This document shows positions 25,137 to 35,333 of a stretch of DNA of 42,684 bases, in pieces. Both the position numbers and the translations under genes were made by a program. The first letter of the stretch is position 1. The number at the start of each line of letters is the position of its first letter. Source of the DNA: Helochares maculicollis (Eukaryota; Arthropoda; Insecta; Coleoptera; Hydrophilidae); assembly GCA_033557835.1 (NCBI GenBank), contig JAWQRO010000332.1:1-42684 (forward strand), read 5' to 3'. The notes beneath the pieces were generated by a model, which was not told the origin of the DNA, did not search any database, and saw only the letters and a list, made by a program, of their open reading frames with translations.

Positions 25137-25160
25137 CCAGGTGCGCAAGTTTAAAAATGT
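25137..25160 (+). repeat. Mellifera-like mariner left TIR
   Basis: It reads CCAGGTGCGCAAGTTTAAAA and then ATGT. Over about 23 aligned bases it differs from the reverse complement of the right end by one substitution and one extra A. Confidence 0.9.
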
Positions 25161-25309
25161 CGATTTGTTGTCATGAGATGGCGCATGAAATCTGCTGAAG
25201 CAACCTTTGGAGCCCAAAGCGCTATTTTTAAGTAAAACTGCTCACTACAAAACGTCATATTTGTTTAGTTGTTTACGAGTTAGTAGCGTTCTTCTTTTTC
25301 GTGTTAAGC

Positions 25310-26220
25310 ATGTCGAATTTGAGCCAAATAAAGAGCATTTGCAGTATGTAATGATTTTCTTGTTCAGTCAGAAGAAAAAAGTATCGAAAAGTCATCGAGT
25401 TCTTGTAGAAACTTACGGCGATCTTGCTCCAACAGTCAAGACTTGTGACCGCCGGTTTCAACGTTTAAAAAGTGGCGATTTCAATGTTACTGTCAAATAA
25501 CGTGAAAATCGACTTAAAAGTTTGAAGGCGAAGAATTACAAGCATTATTGGACGAGAACGATACACAAACACAACAAATGATGTCGGAGCAGTTAAATGT
25601 CTCTCGACAAGCCATTTCCGATCGCCTGAGAGCAATGGCGAAATTCAAAAGTTTGAAAAATGGGTTTCACACAAACTGAGCGAACGACAGATGGAAAGAC
25701 GAAAACCTGTGTGTGAAATGCTGCATTTACGCCATCGCCATTGCATCGTAGGTAACGTCAGGACAATCATCAACATCGAGTACAAAACCGAAACGTTTTG
25801 GAAGAAAGACGATGCTGTGTGTGTGGTGCGATTAGAAGGGAGTAGTGTACTACGAGCGTCTCAAACCCGGCGAGACAATTAATATCGAATAATATAGAAT
25901 GAGCTCGAAGACACGGCAAAGTCATTCTGCAGCATGACACCGCTCCTGCACATTCAGCAAAAGTGATCAAAGAATGGATTTCTTCGCTTGATTGGGAACT
26001 CTTACGCCACCCGTCGTATTTACAAGACCTGGTGTCTTCTGATTATCACCTCTTCTGGGACGCGCACCGGCTGAGCAACTCAAGATTTTCGAGGATGTAC
26101 AAAAATGGCTCGATGAATGGATATCAATGAAAGGAGAAGCTTTCTTTTGGAGTGGTATCCGTAAATTGCTCGAGAGATGGATAAATTGTGTAAAAAATCG
26201 AGGGTCAATACTTTGAATGA
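25310..26220 (+). pseudogene. Mellifera-like mariner transposase pseudogene
   Basis: The ancestral start is probably the ATG at 25310; a one-base change just after it shifts the frame, since the conserved N-terminus EPNKEHL (25322-25342) is read in a frame open from 25207. The N-terminal helix-turn-helix part follows (SHRVLVETYGD, LKSGDF; then ELQALLDEND, VSRQAISDRLRAM). IVGN at about 25747-25758 is followed, in another frame, by STSSTKPKRFG, FGRKTMLCVW and GVVYYERLKPGET. About 25 residues expected between these, including the TGDEKW block with the first catalytic aspartate, are missing. QHDTAPAHS (Asp at 25936-25938) and SSDYHLF (Asp at 26041-26043) keep the 34-residue spacing. The C-terminus ends GQYFE with TGA at 26218-26220. 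A second deletion (about 20 residues) lies near 25890. It cannot be functional. Confidence 0.92.
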
Positions 26221-26270
26221 AAAATGTTTTACCATTGTTCTTAAATAGTTGCGTATTTTTCATGAAAAAA

Positions 26271-26294
26271 ACATTTTAAACTTGCGCACTTGGT
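26271..26294 (-). repeat. Mellifera-like mariner right TIR
   Basis: On the minus strand this is CCAAGTGCGCAAGTTTAAAA and then TGT, the partner of 25137-25160. TA follows at 26295-26296. Confidence 0.9.
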
Positions 26295-26296
26295 AT

Positions 26297-28160
26297 TTTG
26301 GATTTTTAGTTTTTCTTGCGAGATTTGATTGTTGGTTTTTATATATATATACGAGGTTGTATATTTTACTAATTTTTTATCTGATACTTTCACAGAAAAT
26401 TTGGCGATGACATTGTGAGAATGATTTTCTTCTGACTTATTGTATAATTTAAATCGAAATGTACAAATTTCTCCTGCTGTGCATATGTTTTTGCAACCAG
26501 TTTGTTGCAGTTATTTAATTGTTGGTCGATATGTGTTTAATTGTATTTAGAAATAAAAGTGTGTTACTAGTTTTACATCTATGAAAGACAATTCAGGGGA
26601 AAAACTTTGTGTGTTTCATAATTCATTGGCTTTATCTGTCTTGTATTTCAAATAATGGAAATAAATTTTATTAGGAATTGTGACAATTTATAAGAGCAAA
26701 CATTGAGCTTATAATAGGTTGGAGATGGTAAAGTTTTTCTAAAATGTGTTAATAGGAAACAAATTCGTAGTGACTTAGAGGTTTTTTTATAGGTTAAGTG
26801 ATTTTCTTGTATCTTTAAATTGTGGTGACAGATTTTTATTACACTATTGATTTACATTCCAATCCTTTTGCAAGGCCTTCTTATTCATTTTTGAATCTTG
26901 TTACGTGTTGTAGTTATTTTTCTATAGATTTTGTTTTATTAAACATAACAGACAACTCTTTGTCTGTTTTTATGATCATGATATCAAGATATTCATTTTT
27001 GAATTTTGTAGTTTTATTGTAATTTTTATTATTATTATAAGTTTGTGTTTCATTTCTTCGCTTTTCGTTTTTTGTTTATAAAACCTAATTTCTTTGTTAT
27101 TGTTTTCCTGACCTCCTTTTGAGGTTTTACCGTTTCACTGTCCTAAATTTAAATAATATAAAATGCTTCGGTATTGTGTGATGGGGAATTAAGTTTTGTC
27201 TCTAAGCTGAAGAAGTTGTGAAATAGATATTTTTGTGTAATTGGTTAACTTATTTGCTTTTGTGTTCGGTCCGGAAGTAGATTTTTTAGCGTTTTCCACT
27301 ATATTTGCAATGTTTTTTTCTGCAGTCGATTGAATTTTTGATAAGGATATGAATTTGTTGATCGATGTGTGTTTTACACCAGGTGTATATAGTATAGTAT
27401 ATAGATTTGATGGTCTAATTTTTTTGTAGGCTTATAATCCCATGACTTTGAGAACTCGACATAATTTCAAATAATGTTGGAGGTTATTGCGTATTAAAAC
27501 GGGTGTAATTCTTATTTCTTATTGCTAAAACACTCCAAAGTTGGTATGGCCTTCAAAAAGGTCAAAACTCCAAGCAAATCAATCTTGTGCTAAGTTCGCT
27601 CATTCAATTTAGAAATCTGCAAGCTCTTGTCGACGCTAGACTAGAAAATTCACCCCTTGTCATCCATCATTTATAAGCAGATGCAAACTAATGTACTTAC
27701 TCCAGGGCTCAATAACCGCTCTGATGTTTAACTTCGCATTCACATGTCTAACGCAATTGGGACAGCTCATGGTTTATGTAACGTTACTATTTAATTCAAT
27801 TAATCAACCAACATCACCAACAAGTTTTAACAGAATTAGGTTGAAGGCTTCTTAATTGATAAAAGAGTGTTTTTCTTTGGTTCGTAAATTTTTAATGCAG
27901 TAGCGTTGCTGCATTGGAAAATCGTATCCGTGTTTCTCTTAAAACTACTGAATGTACCTTTCAAGTAAGTTTACTAAAAGCAAGCTGAAGCTTTTAGACC
28001 AGAAAAATATTCAATGACATTCTGCTTGCTGGCTCTCAGAGAATTTCTAAAGTAGCGGAAAATAAAGAAGATTCAATATACCTTGCATCCCAGGTAAGCA
28101 ATTTAAGATTTCGCATGAATCACAATTGTTTTCCTTGAAATATTTTTACGCTATCATGCT
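26297..28160. other. T-rich non-coding stretch
   Basis: From about 26300 to 27480 the plus strand is strongly T and G biased, similar in texture to the LINE-bearing DNA at 15500-17490. Minus-strand reading gives a short lysine-rich open piece around 27060-27150 (TVKPQKEVRKTITKK), but no reverse transcriptase or endonuclease motif. It may be more retroelement decay. 27480-28160 has nothing recognisable. Confidence 0.4.
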
Positions 28161-28275
28161 ATTTCATTATTATTTCATTTCTTTCTCCCTCTTGTTATTA
28201 TTTAATTTCTTTCTCTTTTTCATTATTATTTCATTGCTTTCTTTCATTATTATTTACTTCTTTATTAATATTTCA
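28161..28275. repeat. Simple-sequence block, TTTCATTATTATTTCATTTC type
   Basis: Repeated TTTCATTATTATTTCATTTC-like words alternate with CTTTCTC-type words. It is an imperfect pyrimidine-rich minisatellite with no clear unit boundary. Confidence 0.85.
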
Positions 28276-28963
28276 CTTTAGCAATATTATATTTTATTTA
28301 AACTGCATTTCATACTGTAGTATTATATTGCTTAATTTTTCATCCCACTTTCATAATTCCACTCCAGATTCGAATGTTTTACTTTATATACTTTGTTATA
28401 TTTAATTTCATACTTTCATTCATACTTTGTGTAATCAGCTATATGTGAGGCAGTATGTTCTCTTTATGTGGATCGGTGTTCACTGCAAGCAGTCGGCTGG
28501 TTGTTTTATGTGGCTCAAAGTATCACAATTCGAATCCTAAACAAATAAATCTTGTGTTGCTAAATTTCAGACAATAAACCAGGAGTCAATAAAACTGCGA
28601 AACTGAAACTAAGACTCAACTTAGAAAGGACCACACGAAACAATATTAATAATTGATGAAGAAACGTAAAAACGAAACAGAAACCAAGAGAGAACAATTA
28701 GACTGTGATACTTAAAATATACTATTCTCGTTCCTGAAAAATAAATGAAATGAAAGAGGGACTTGCCGCACGAAAGTAACGAGCATTTAGCCCCTTTTCA
28801 TATATCAGAATAAGTCAGACAGGGCTCGTCCATTAGCGAGGTGCTGCTACTGCGGAAGCGGAAATACGTATGGAAACACCAAAAAGTCTCATTTGTGCTA
28901 TCCGTTACTATTAGATCCAGGAAGTTTTAAAGACAAACGACTATTTTTATAACGCCATACAAT
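28276..28963. other. Non-coding stretch
   Basis: AT-rich to about 28780, then visibly GC-richer (28780-28960). No gene is seen. Confidence 0.5.
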
Positions 28964-29275
28964 TTATAAACGGGCTTTTCTACTTAACTTTGATACACTA
29001 GGATATAACTCTACTACTCCAAACCGAAAAGAGTGCTCAAAGTGGGAAAACTTTAAGGACTCGGAGAAGGATGTCGCGGTCCTGGCGATGAGAACTCGTT
29101 GCTGATTTTCCTGCAAGGAGATAACTGCCGCTGGCTGATTAGACAACCATCTTTCAAGGTATACCAAGTGCAGTGCAGTGCAGGAGATGTATGTTTTTCC
29201 GTGTTGGCTGTTCTGACTGTCGCTACATGTGCGACCTATTGTGTTATCATGTGTAAGTAGCATCACCCACTTCAC
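28964..29275 (-). other. 103-codon open frame in a GC-richer patch, unassigned
   Basis: This is an ATG-to-stop frame on the minus strand in a patch (about 28800-29290) that is less AT-rich than its surroundings, so it is somewhat less expected by chance than the other frames. The translation is polar, with serine and histidine runs, no signal peptide or membrane segment, two cysteines in the first half (one in GRTCSDSQ, one in SCTALH), and no family I recognise. Directly upstream on the same strand, 29287-29556 is T-rich on the plus strand and might be retroelement decay. Coding status is doubtful. Confidence 0.2.
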
Positions 29276-30783
29276 TTTCCTAAGACGTGCCTGTGCAATT
29301 TAAGAGCCAACTTAAATACCTTGATTTTTGTGTTACTGCTGGCTTCACCTTTTTGCCTTTATTTTCTCGATGTTCCTACACTACTATATATATGGGCTTT
29401 GTGGATTCTAATTTTTATGTTTCTATATTGTATGTTTTATCTTCTATATGCTTTGGCTATTCCATTTTGCGTCTATCTTGTGTTGGTATTGACGGACTGC
29501 TAAGATATAAGTTTTGGCGAAACTTTCACTTTGTAGTTTGTTTACAAGCGAAATAAAGATTTTAGTGTGAGTGTGTGTATGTATCTTAAGAGATTGAAAT
29601 TGATTTCATCTGCATGTGAAGTTTTCTGAAAATATGTTTCTTGTGTTAGGTGTTGCATGCTGAATTCGACGGAGTTATAGCCTGTGTGTACATAAAATAT
29701 TGCGATGAAAAAGCTACCGGTGTTGCGTTCACATCGCTTGTTTCTTGTCATAAAACATAAGATTTATACTTGAAATGATTTGAAATGAACTATTCTTTTC
29801 TTGTGACAGGGCAGACATTTATAGCTCGTATTAATGAGGCAGAGTATTCTTTTAACAACAGAAAACTGCAGCTTTAACATAACACCCCAAGAGATTATTT
29901 TGCTAAAAGAACTAAAACCTTACCACAAGCGAGACTCCTAGAATTCTACTGCATAATCCTTGAGGGTATTGATTTTTACGTTATAAAAATAGTGAGATTT
30001 GTGAGTGGAAGTTGAATTGACACATAAGCATTCAAATAGATGTGGTTGTAATAAAAGTATATTGAGTTTATATATAAACGACTACTTTGATTTGAGAACC
30101 ATTTTATCTCAAATTTAGTTAATCAAACAGATAAATAAATAAAATTGGAGATTTTATAACAATGGGACTTTATTAATTAAATTTTCAATATAAATGGAAA
30201 ACTATTCCGCTGATTCTGCAAGAGGACACACATTGATTTGAACAATGGGCTAAAACTTATTAATTATTTGTACGTTAATGAGTACATAAAGGTTTTCGTG
30301 TTTAGCAAAACGTTTAGTTTTACTTAATTTACCAAAAAAGTACACATTCTTTTGGCATTGAATTACTGTGTTAGGTTTTCGTTATTAAAAACTCCAATTA
30401 AATTTTTAATTCAAACTTCAAAATTATGCATTGAAAATGCAACGTTATTAAAACTGTCTGCATCAGATTTAAATGCATGGTTTTTATCAATCGTGATTGA
30501 TTGCTTGTATTGACAGTCATTTCGAAAATTTAAAATTTGCATACAATTGTTTGGAATTTATTTTAAAGGTTTTTGATCTTATTACAATATTATCAGTATT
30601 TATGAAAGACACGTATCAAAATATTTAAAATACATGTTCAAGTTTCAATTTTTGGCAAAACAAGAGAGATATTTGTTTAATTATTACGAGGCAATAAACT
30701 TATCATTATTATGTGGGTTCATATCGAGAATACCTTTAAATTTTAGAATTTAGAGTCACCATCTCTATATATATTTGACATAC
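29276..30783. other. AT-rich non-coding stretch
   Basis: 29287-29556 is T-rich on the plus strand and open there for 89 codons in a hydrophobic, F/Y/L-rich translation, the usual result of T-rich sequence. A short minus-strand reading (NIKIRIHKAHIYSSV, about 29370-29430) is weakly reminiscent of a LINE C-terminal KLKIYKTLIRPVV motif but too short to call. The rest is plain AT-rich DNA. Confidence 0.4.
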
Positions 30784-30858
30784 TTCATACTCTTTATACC
30801 AAACAATGCCTGAAGAACAGATATCAAAGAGTACATTGACTGGTATAAAGAGTTTGAA
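30784..30858 (+). other. 75-nt imperfect hairpin, precursor-microRNA-like in shape
   Basis: Arms 30784-30808 and 30834-30858 pair over 25 bases with three mismatches around a 25-nt loop. The strongest part is TACCA/TGGTA continuing into CTCTTTA/TAAAGAG. Length, arm size and loop size suit an animal pre-microRNA, but I do not recognise the arms as a known microRNA, pairing does not extend much below the stem, and a worn palindrome from a small transposon would look the same. If transcribed, either strand could fold. Confidence 0.45.
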
Positions 30859-32430
30859 GATTTATGCACCAAACTATTGTTTTCTCACACAATTCAACCT
30901 TGGAAAAAGCTTGATTTAACAACAACTTAATAACACTAAAAAACGAGTTAATCCTCGCTTTTTTCTACGAGGCATATCCAGAAATAGTCGTGTGTCGGAT
31001 TTAAGTCTCAAATTGTGATAGTAACTCTTCTATTACAGATTGTAGTAGCAACCGATATAGGTTCTGATTGGTAAGCTTCTCAAAAAAGCTTCGGCAAATA
31101 TCCACAATTGGGCAGAATATATTTATTTCTTCCCATTTTATTCATAAAATTCTCGTAGCTTTTGGGCGATATATTTCAAAATCTTTATTTATTAATGGAG
31201 ATAATTGAATATATTGGATCTCTCTACAACTGCACTACAACGCAATTGTGAATCCTTTAAAGAAAATTTTACTAATTTTTATATGTATATCATAAAACTA
31301 ATGATGAGTGTTCTAATGACAGAATTAAAATTCCAGAATACGGCAACTAAAATTGTTTTCGATAATAATCTCTTCATTTCCTTTATTAAAGTTTTGAAGG
31401 AGATGCACTGGTAGAAGCAGTATCACTTGCACAGGTGAACCAATTGCCTAGAAATTTTGTTCGTTTGGTTTATGTGGACGCAAATTACTTCCATGATTAT
31501 TTTTCAACCATTTTATACTGAAATGTGCTTATTAAAATACTCCAAAACATTGCTTAAAACGTCAGTGTATCTCACTTGGCGATTTAAACAAAACTGAGCT
31601 TAATTAAATGCTAAACATGAAAAGATTTCGCAAAAGCAAGTTTCAATTTCCTTCTCCGTAGTCGATTTCTAAGAGTTTATCCACTGAAACAGCTTTTTCA
31701 TAATGCGTGTTCTCTCCAGAAAAGCTGTGTATTGATTATTTGGACAGGTTTAAGAGCAGTTACAATTCCAAATGTTCAAATTAAAAAAAATCCTTTTGTT
31801 CATCTTAAAGACCTTTAGTAATATGGGGCAAAAAATAGAAATTGTTTCTAGAGCAGAATACCCAGAATGAATTGAATGGAAGAGTAAATCATACTTAACT
31901 CTAAACCTATCGCTATAAAATGCAAATTTGTTCAACATTTTAAACGTTTGAGACCATATAGTCATGTTTATCTTACGATTCTTTACTGACTGATTTTTAT
32001 AATCTGGAGATCACATTACAATTAATTAATATAAACTCACTAGTCTAGCAAAGTAAAAAAAACTCGTTAAATTGATTACAAATTATTACCTACATTTTAC
32101 TCAAATGATCGTTTCTTTAAAACCAAATAATAGGCCAATTCCTACCCATTTTTGCTAAGATACGACAAATGTAGACAAATAGCTGTTACACACCTTTAGA
32201 AATCTGTTGCTTGATATCTACTTTACAATCCTAGCACTTATATATTTTTAACTACTTGATTGTTTGGTTTGCACCGTTAAATTCAATTAATAGAAAGTTC
32301 AAAGATGCTGAGATAAAATTCTGCAAGGCTACCATTGTTTTCAGGCTCCAAACAATTCAATTGATAAGTTTGCAAGTTCAGGCTTTTATCATTGCTACTC
32401 AGACAAGTGTTTTATAGCTCTAAACTGCAA
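30859..32430. other. AT-rich non-coding stretch
   Basis: No gene is seen. TACGAGGCATATCCAGAAAT at 30966 resembles a mariner-type TIR (compare TACGAGGG..GTCCG at the window ends), but no partner end or transposase follows. Confidence 0.4.
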
Positions 32431-32522
32431 ATTTGTCTAGACGCTTCAAAAGAAATAGGGGACTCAAGAGAAAATAATTTAAGACCTTGAGGCTATTAAT
32501 GCTTTCGTCATAAAAATATGGC
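32431..32522. repeat. Diverged repeat, copy 1
   Basis: This shares two blocks in order with 33801-33932: GTCTAGACG followed by an A-rich AAAGAA word, and a longer block around AATTTAAGACCTTGAGGCTA (here 32476-32495; AATTTAAATCCTTGAGGCTA at 33887-33906), which then continues TTAATG/TTGATC and ATAAAAATA/AGAAAAATA. The spacer between blocks is about 40 bp longer in the second copy. It is probably two old copies of an unclassified interspersed element. Confidence 0.6.
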
Positions 32523-33800
32523 GAGATATAGAAGTTCAAGCATGATTTAAAAAAACAAAGAGCTTGTATAAAAGTCACTGCTGCTTATAATTTGTTATTC
32601 ATCCAATTATTATCTGCGATGTAGGCATCCCAATCTTATTATGCTAATATAAAATAAATTCAAAGTATCGAATCGAGATCAAAATAAAAACTTCAATCAA
32701 AAATTATTCTTTTTCATAGCAGACAGGCATGTTTTTCTACAATTAGATTGGGCCTCAAGTCAAAGCTTAATAATTGCCTCATTAAATTCTTGCTGACAAT
32801 AAAACGACCAACGGTAACAAATTTATAAACTACAATAGATTAGCATTCAAACTTCCAAAGATTTTATTGGTAGGAAGTTCTCCCGCGCTAAGCGATAATA
32901 AAATTGCCACGTATTTTAAAAATTGAATTCGAGATTTCGAAAGCTGAAAGTTTGATTCCAATACTTTCACACAATTGTAACTCACTTTCCATATTAGAAA
33001 TAAAATTTGAAATTTACGGCTTCAATATTCTCTGCGTAGGAATAACTTTACATTCTCAAAAAGATATATCAGGACAAAGGAAGAGAAATACATTGTGTTA
33101 AAAGTAAAGTAAAGTGCAATAACAAATAAGCCCCGTTTTTACATTAAGAGCGAGAAATAAAACTAAAAAAATAAAACTTTTTGAAATAGACCTACTAATA
33201 TATAAATGATACCTGACGTGTTAATAATTTATGAAAATGTATGTGACCTTTACAGAATGGCTCCGCTAACAAAATATGAATTATCCTTAACATGACTTGC
33301 AACTACCAAAGGGCTTAAAATACATCACTAAATGGAAATATGTTTTGGTCTAATAGCGACACATAAAAGAGTAAGTTTAGTAAGATAAAAACGAAACAGT
33401 TTTAATCTCCTGAAATAAAAATGAGTATTTAAGAAATTACTTTAGTACGTACCACTGATGTACATTAAATTATAATCTACCTCTAGTTTTTTGAAGGTAA
33501 TGGAATCTAAGAAAATGATAAGTAAGTGCTTTGTCGTTTTAAAGCCACTTCATCCAGAGCCAGATAATGGAAGATGTTCTAAAATACAAAAGGTTAAGCA
33601 CGCCAGTCACAGCTGATAAAATCCGATATTTCCGATAAAATTCTAGATGATCAACATTATATTCAGACAGAACTCATTCATTTATGTCCAACGAATAATA
33701 GGACTCAGACATCTGTAATTTTTATTGGAACAAATGCATTACTATTATCTTTTTCTGTACTATAGCTGTTATCTGCAGACGTACAGTTATCATCCTAAAA
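32523..33800. other. AT-rich non-coding stretch
   Basis: Nothing recognisable. AGCGATAATAAAATTGCC near 32892 recurs as AGCGATAATAAACTTGCA near 34036, about as far apart as the two diverged repeats, so a longer faint duplication may exist here. Confidence 0.4.
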
Positions 33801-33932
33801 TTCGTCTAGACGTTCTAAAGAAGCAATCTGTTAAAAAGAGTGAATATTTATGATAGCGCGAAATTCTGATGCAGCCCTAAGAATATAATTTAAATCCTTG
33901 AGGCTATTGATCTTCTTTGCAGAAAAATAATG
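33801..33932. repeat. Diverged repeat, copy 2
   Basis: This is the partner of 32431-32522 in the same orientation, about 1.4 kb downstream. It overlaps the 66-codon minus-strand frame at 33831-34031, which I do not consider a gene. Confidence 0.6.
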
Positions 33933-34889
33933 CAATTCTCTTGGGAGATTCCTGGAGAAATATTGATATTGCGGTGAACGTCCCTTAGACGAGAATAAAT
34001 CATTTAAAAATTGGTTCTTTGCTTTATTCATTATTAGCGATAATAAACTTGCAGTTTATTAACTTTATTGATTGGATAACATTGAATTGACATTATCCTA
34101 TATATTTTCTACACATATAGATATTTATATTGCAATTTTCATTGATAAGCTAGGAAATTACCGCCGTATTATGAATTGTTTCGTTGGAATAAAAATGTTA
34201 AGCTAGAATGTTACCACTATGCTGTTAAGATTTTATGTTGATTTAATATCTTTCAAGACCTTTGAGTAATTGATCATACATTTACTATTTAATATTAAAA
34301 ACTTAAAGCAATTTTTGTTTTGAAAATATGCACGCTTAGTGTTACAAATGGTGACTTGTTCGTAAAGTCAGTATTTTTTCTACTTATAAGTGCATATAAG
34401 GACACAAGGACTTACCTCAAAATTCCTTTCAACATTGACGAACAACAAGACGCTAATTTTAAACGACCCTTCTCCAACTGGCTGCTTATATTACAGGCGA
34501 GAGTCAAGCCAGGTGCTGTGGGGCCTAATCCAATTTGGGTATATGACAAGGTTACGTTACGCTACCGGAGAATGAAATGGTCCATTTAATATTATAAACT
34601 GCTGGAAAGAGAGGGGATACCCCGATCATTTTTCCCTCCATTTCCCTTAATAGTTACTAAAAACTCTATTTTATTATATTTCATTTCCTGTGTTTCGAAA
34701 TTTTCCACCCACGACCTCCGCTATACTCCCTATCTATCCATGCATTCGAGACTGAGTGATCTAAAACGAAACGATTGGCAGGGTAAACTTACAAAAATGA
34801 AAGAGCTGAGGAAAAGTACAACCTATAAGCTTAATAGCCATGATTTCCATAATCTTTTTCTTTCCACTTGAACAGAAAATGATCGCCTC
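33933..34889. other. Non-coding stretch
   Basis: The frame at 34320-34589 (89 codons) and its overlapping neighbour at 34390-34575 have no recognisable content. 34480-34760 is GC-richer. Confidence 0.4.
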
Positions 34890-35333
34890 TTACTTCTCAC
34901 TTTCTCCATGAATAAAACATAGATGGTTCCCTGAAGAAGACTTAAAACTTAGCGTTAGCTGATGATAAAACTTGAAAATTACATTTGCCTTTTTATTTAT
35001 AGGCTGATGAGGAAAGTGTTTAGTTTCCCGGTGAAAAGCAGGAAGGATGAAAAAATGTGGTAAAACAGGTGAAAATTTTCCTATACGCCTTAATTCAGCT
35101 GGTAAAGTTAAGAAGAACTTAAAAAAATTATGCACATTATCGAGTAACAAAAAATCTGAAGTGTAAATTCGATTTAGCAAGTTCAATAAAATAAATAATT
35201 GTGTCACTATTATCAGTCTTTGTTCAAACAGTAGCATTAAACACTTAAATTTGTCACTACAAACGATTGTCCACGCAAATAACACAAAATTCCATTTGAC
35301 TAATAGCTTTTCTGGGTCGACAAACAGCTCCAT
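34890..35333 (-). other. Longest open frame (147 codons), probably chance
   Basis: This is an ATG-to-stop frame on the minus strand and the longest in the window. The translation is rich in phenylalanine, leucine and lysine, with a hydrophobic stretch at residues about 33-55 (MLLFEQRLIIVTQLFILLNL), which T-rich DNA gives for free. No domain is recognised, there is no neighbouring exon with splice-like boundaries, and the gene density around it is nil. On assumed base frequencies of about two thirds A+T, one frame of this length in 42 kb is mildly surprising rather than impossible. Confidence 0.15.

Larger units (their letters stand above)
25137..26294 (+). mobile_element. Mellifera-like mariner transposon, dead copy
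   Basis: This is a second mariner lineage, about 1.16 kb. Its ends are near-perfect inverted repeats: CCAGGTGCGCAAGTTTAAAA at the left and, as reverse complement, CCAAGTGCGCAAGTTTAAAA at the right. TG (25135-25136) and TA (26295-26296) flank it; the left TA target base has probably mutated. The interior is one transposase pseudogene in the same orientation. The element is shorter than the usual 1.3 kb because of internal deletions. The transposase motifs (EPNKEHL, SHRVLVETYGD, KWVSHKLSERQMERRK) place it near the mellifera subfamily by recall, clearly different from the element at 127. Confidence 0.92.

Noticed and set aside
25770..26263. Minus-strand frames of 66 and 98 codons
   Set aside because: Both are antisense to the mellifera-like transposase pseudogene, whose own frame explains the sequence.
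28161..28275. CRISPR-like array
   Set aside because: The words are contiguous, low-complexity and without spacers, and the DNA is eukaryotic.
29287..29556. LINE C-terminal fragment on the minus strand
   Set aside because: Only a 15-residue weak resemblance without the expected YGSETW or WAGH motifs; too little to annotate as an element.
34890..35333. 147-codon minus-strand frame as a real gene
   Set aside because: Composition is what T-rich DNA gives, no domain is recognised, and there is no exon or gene context. I kept it in the annotation only as an unassigned frame with low confidence.
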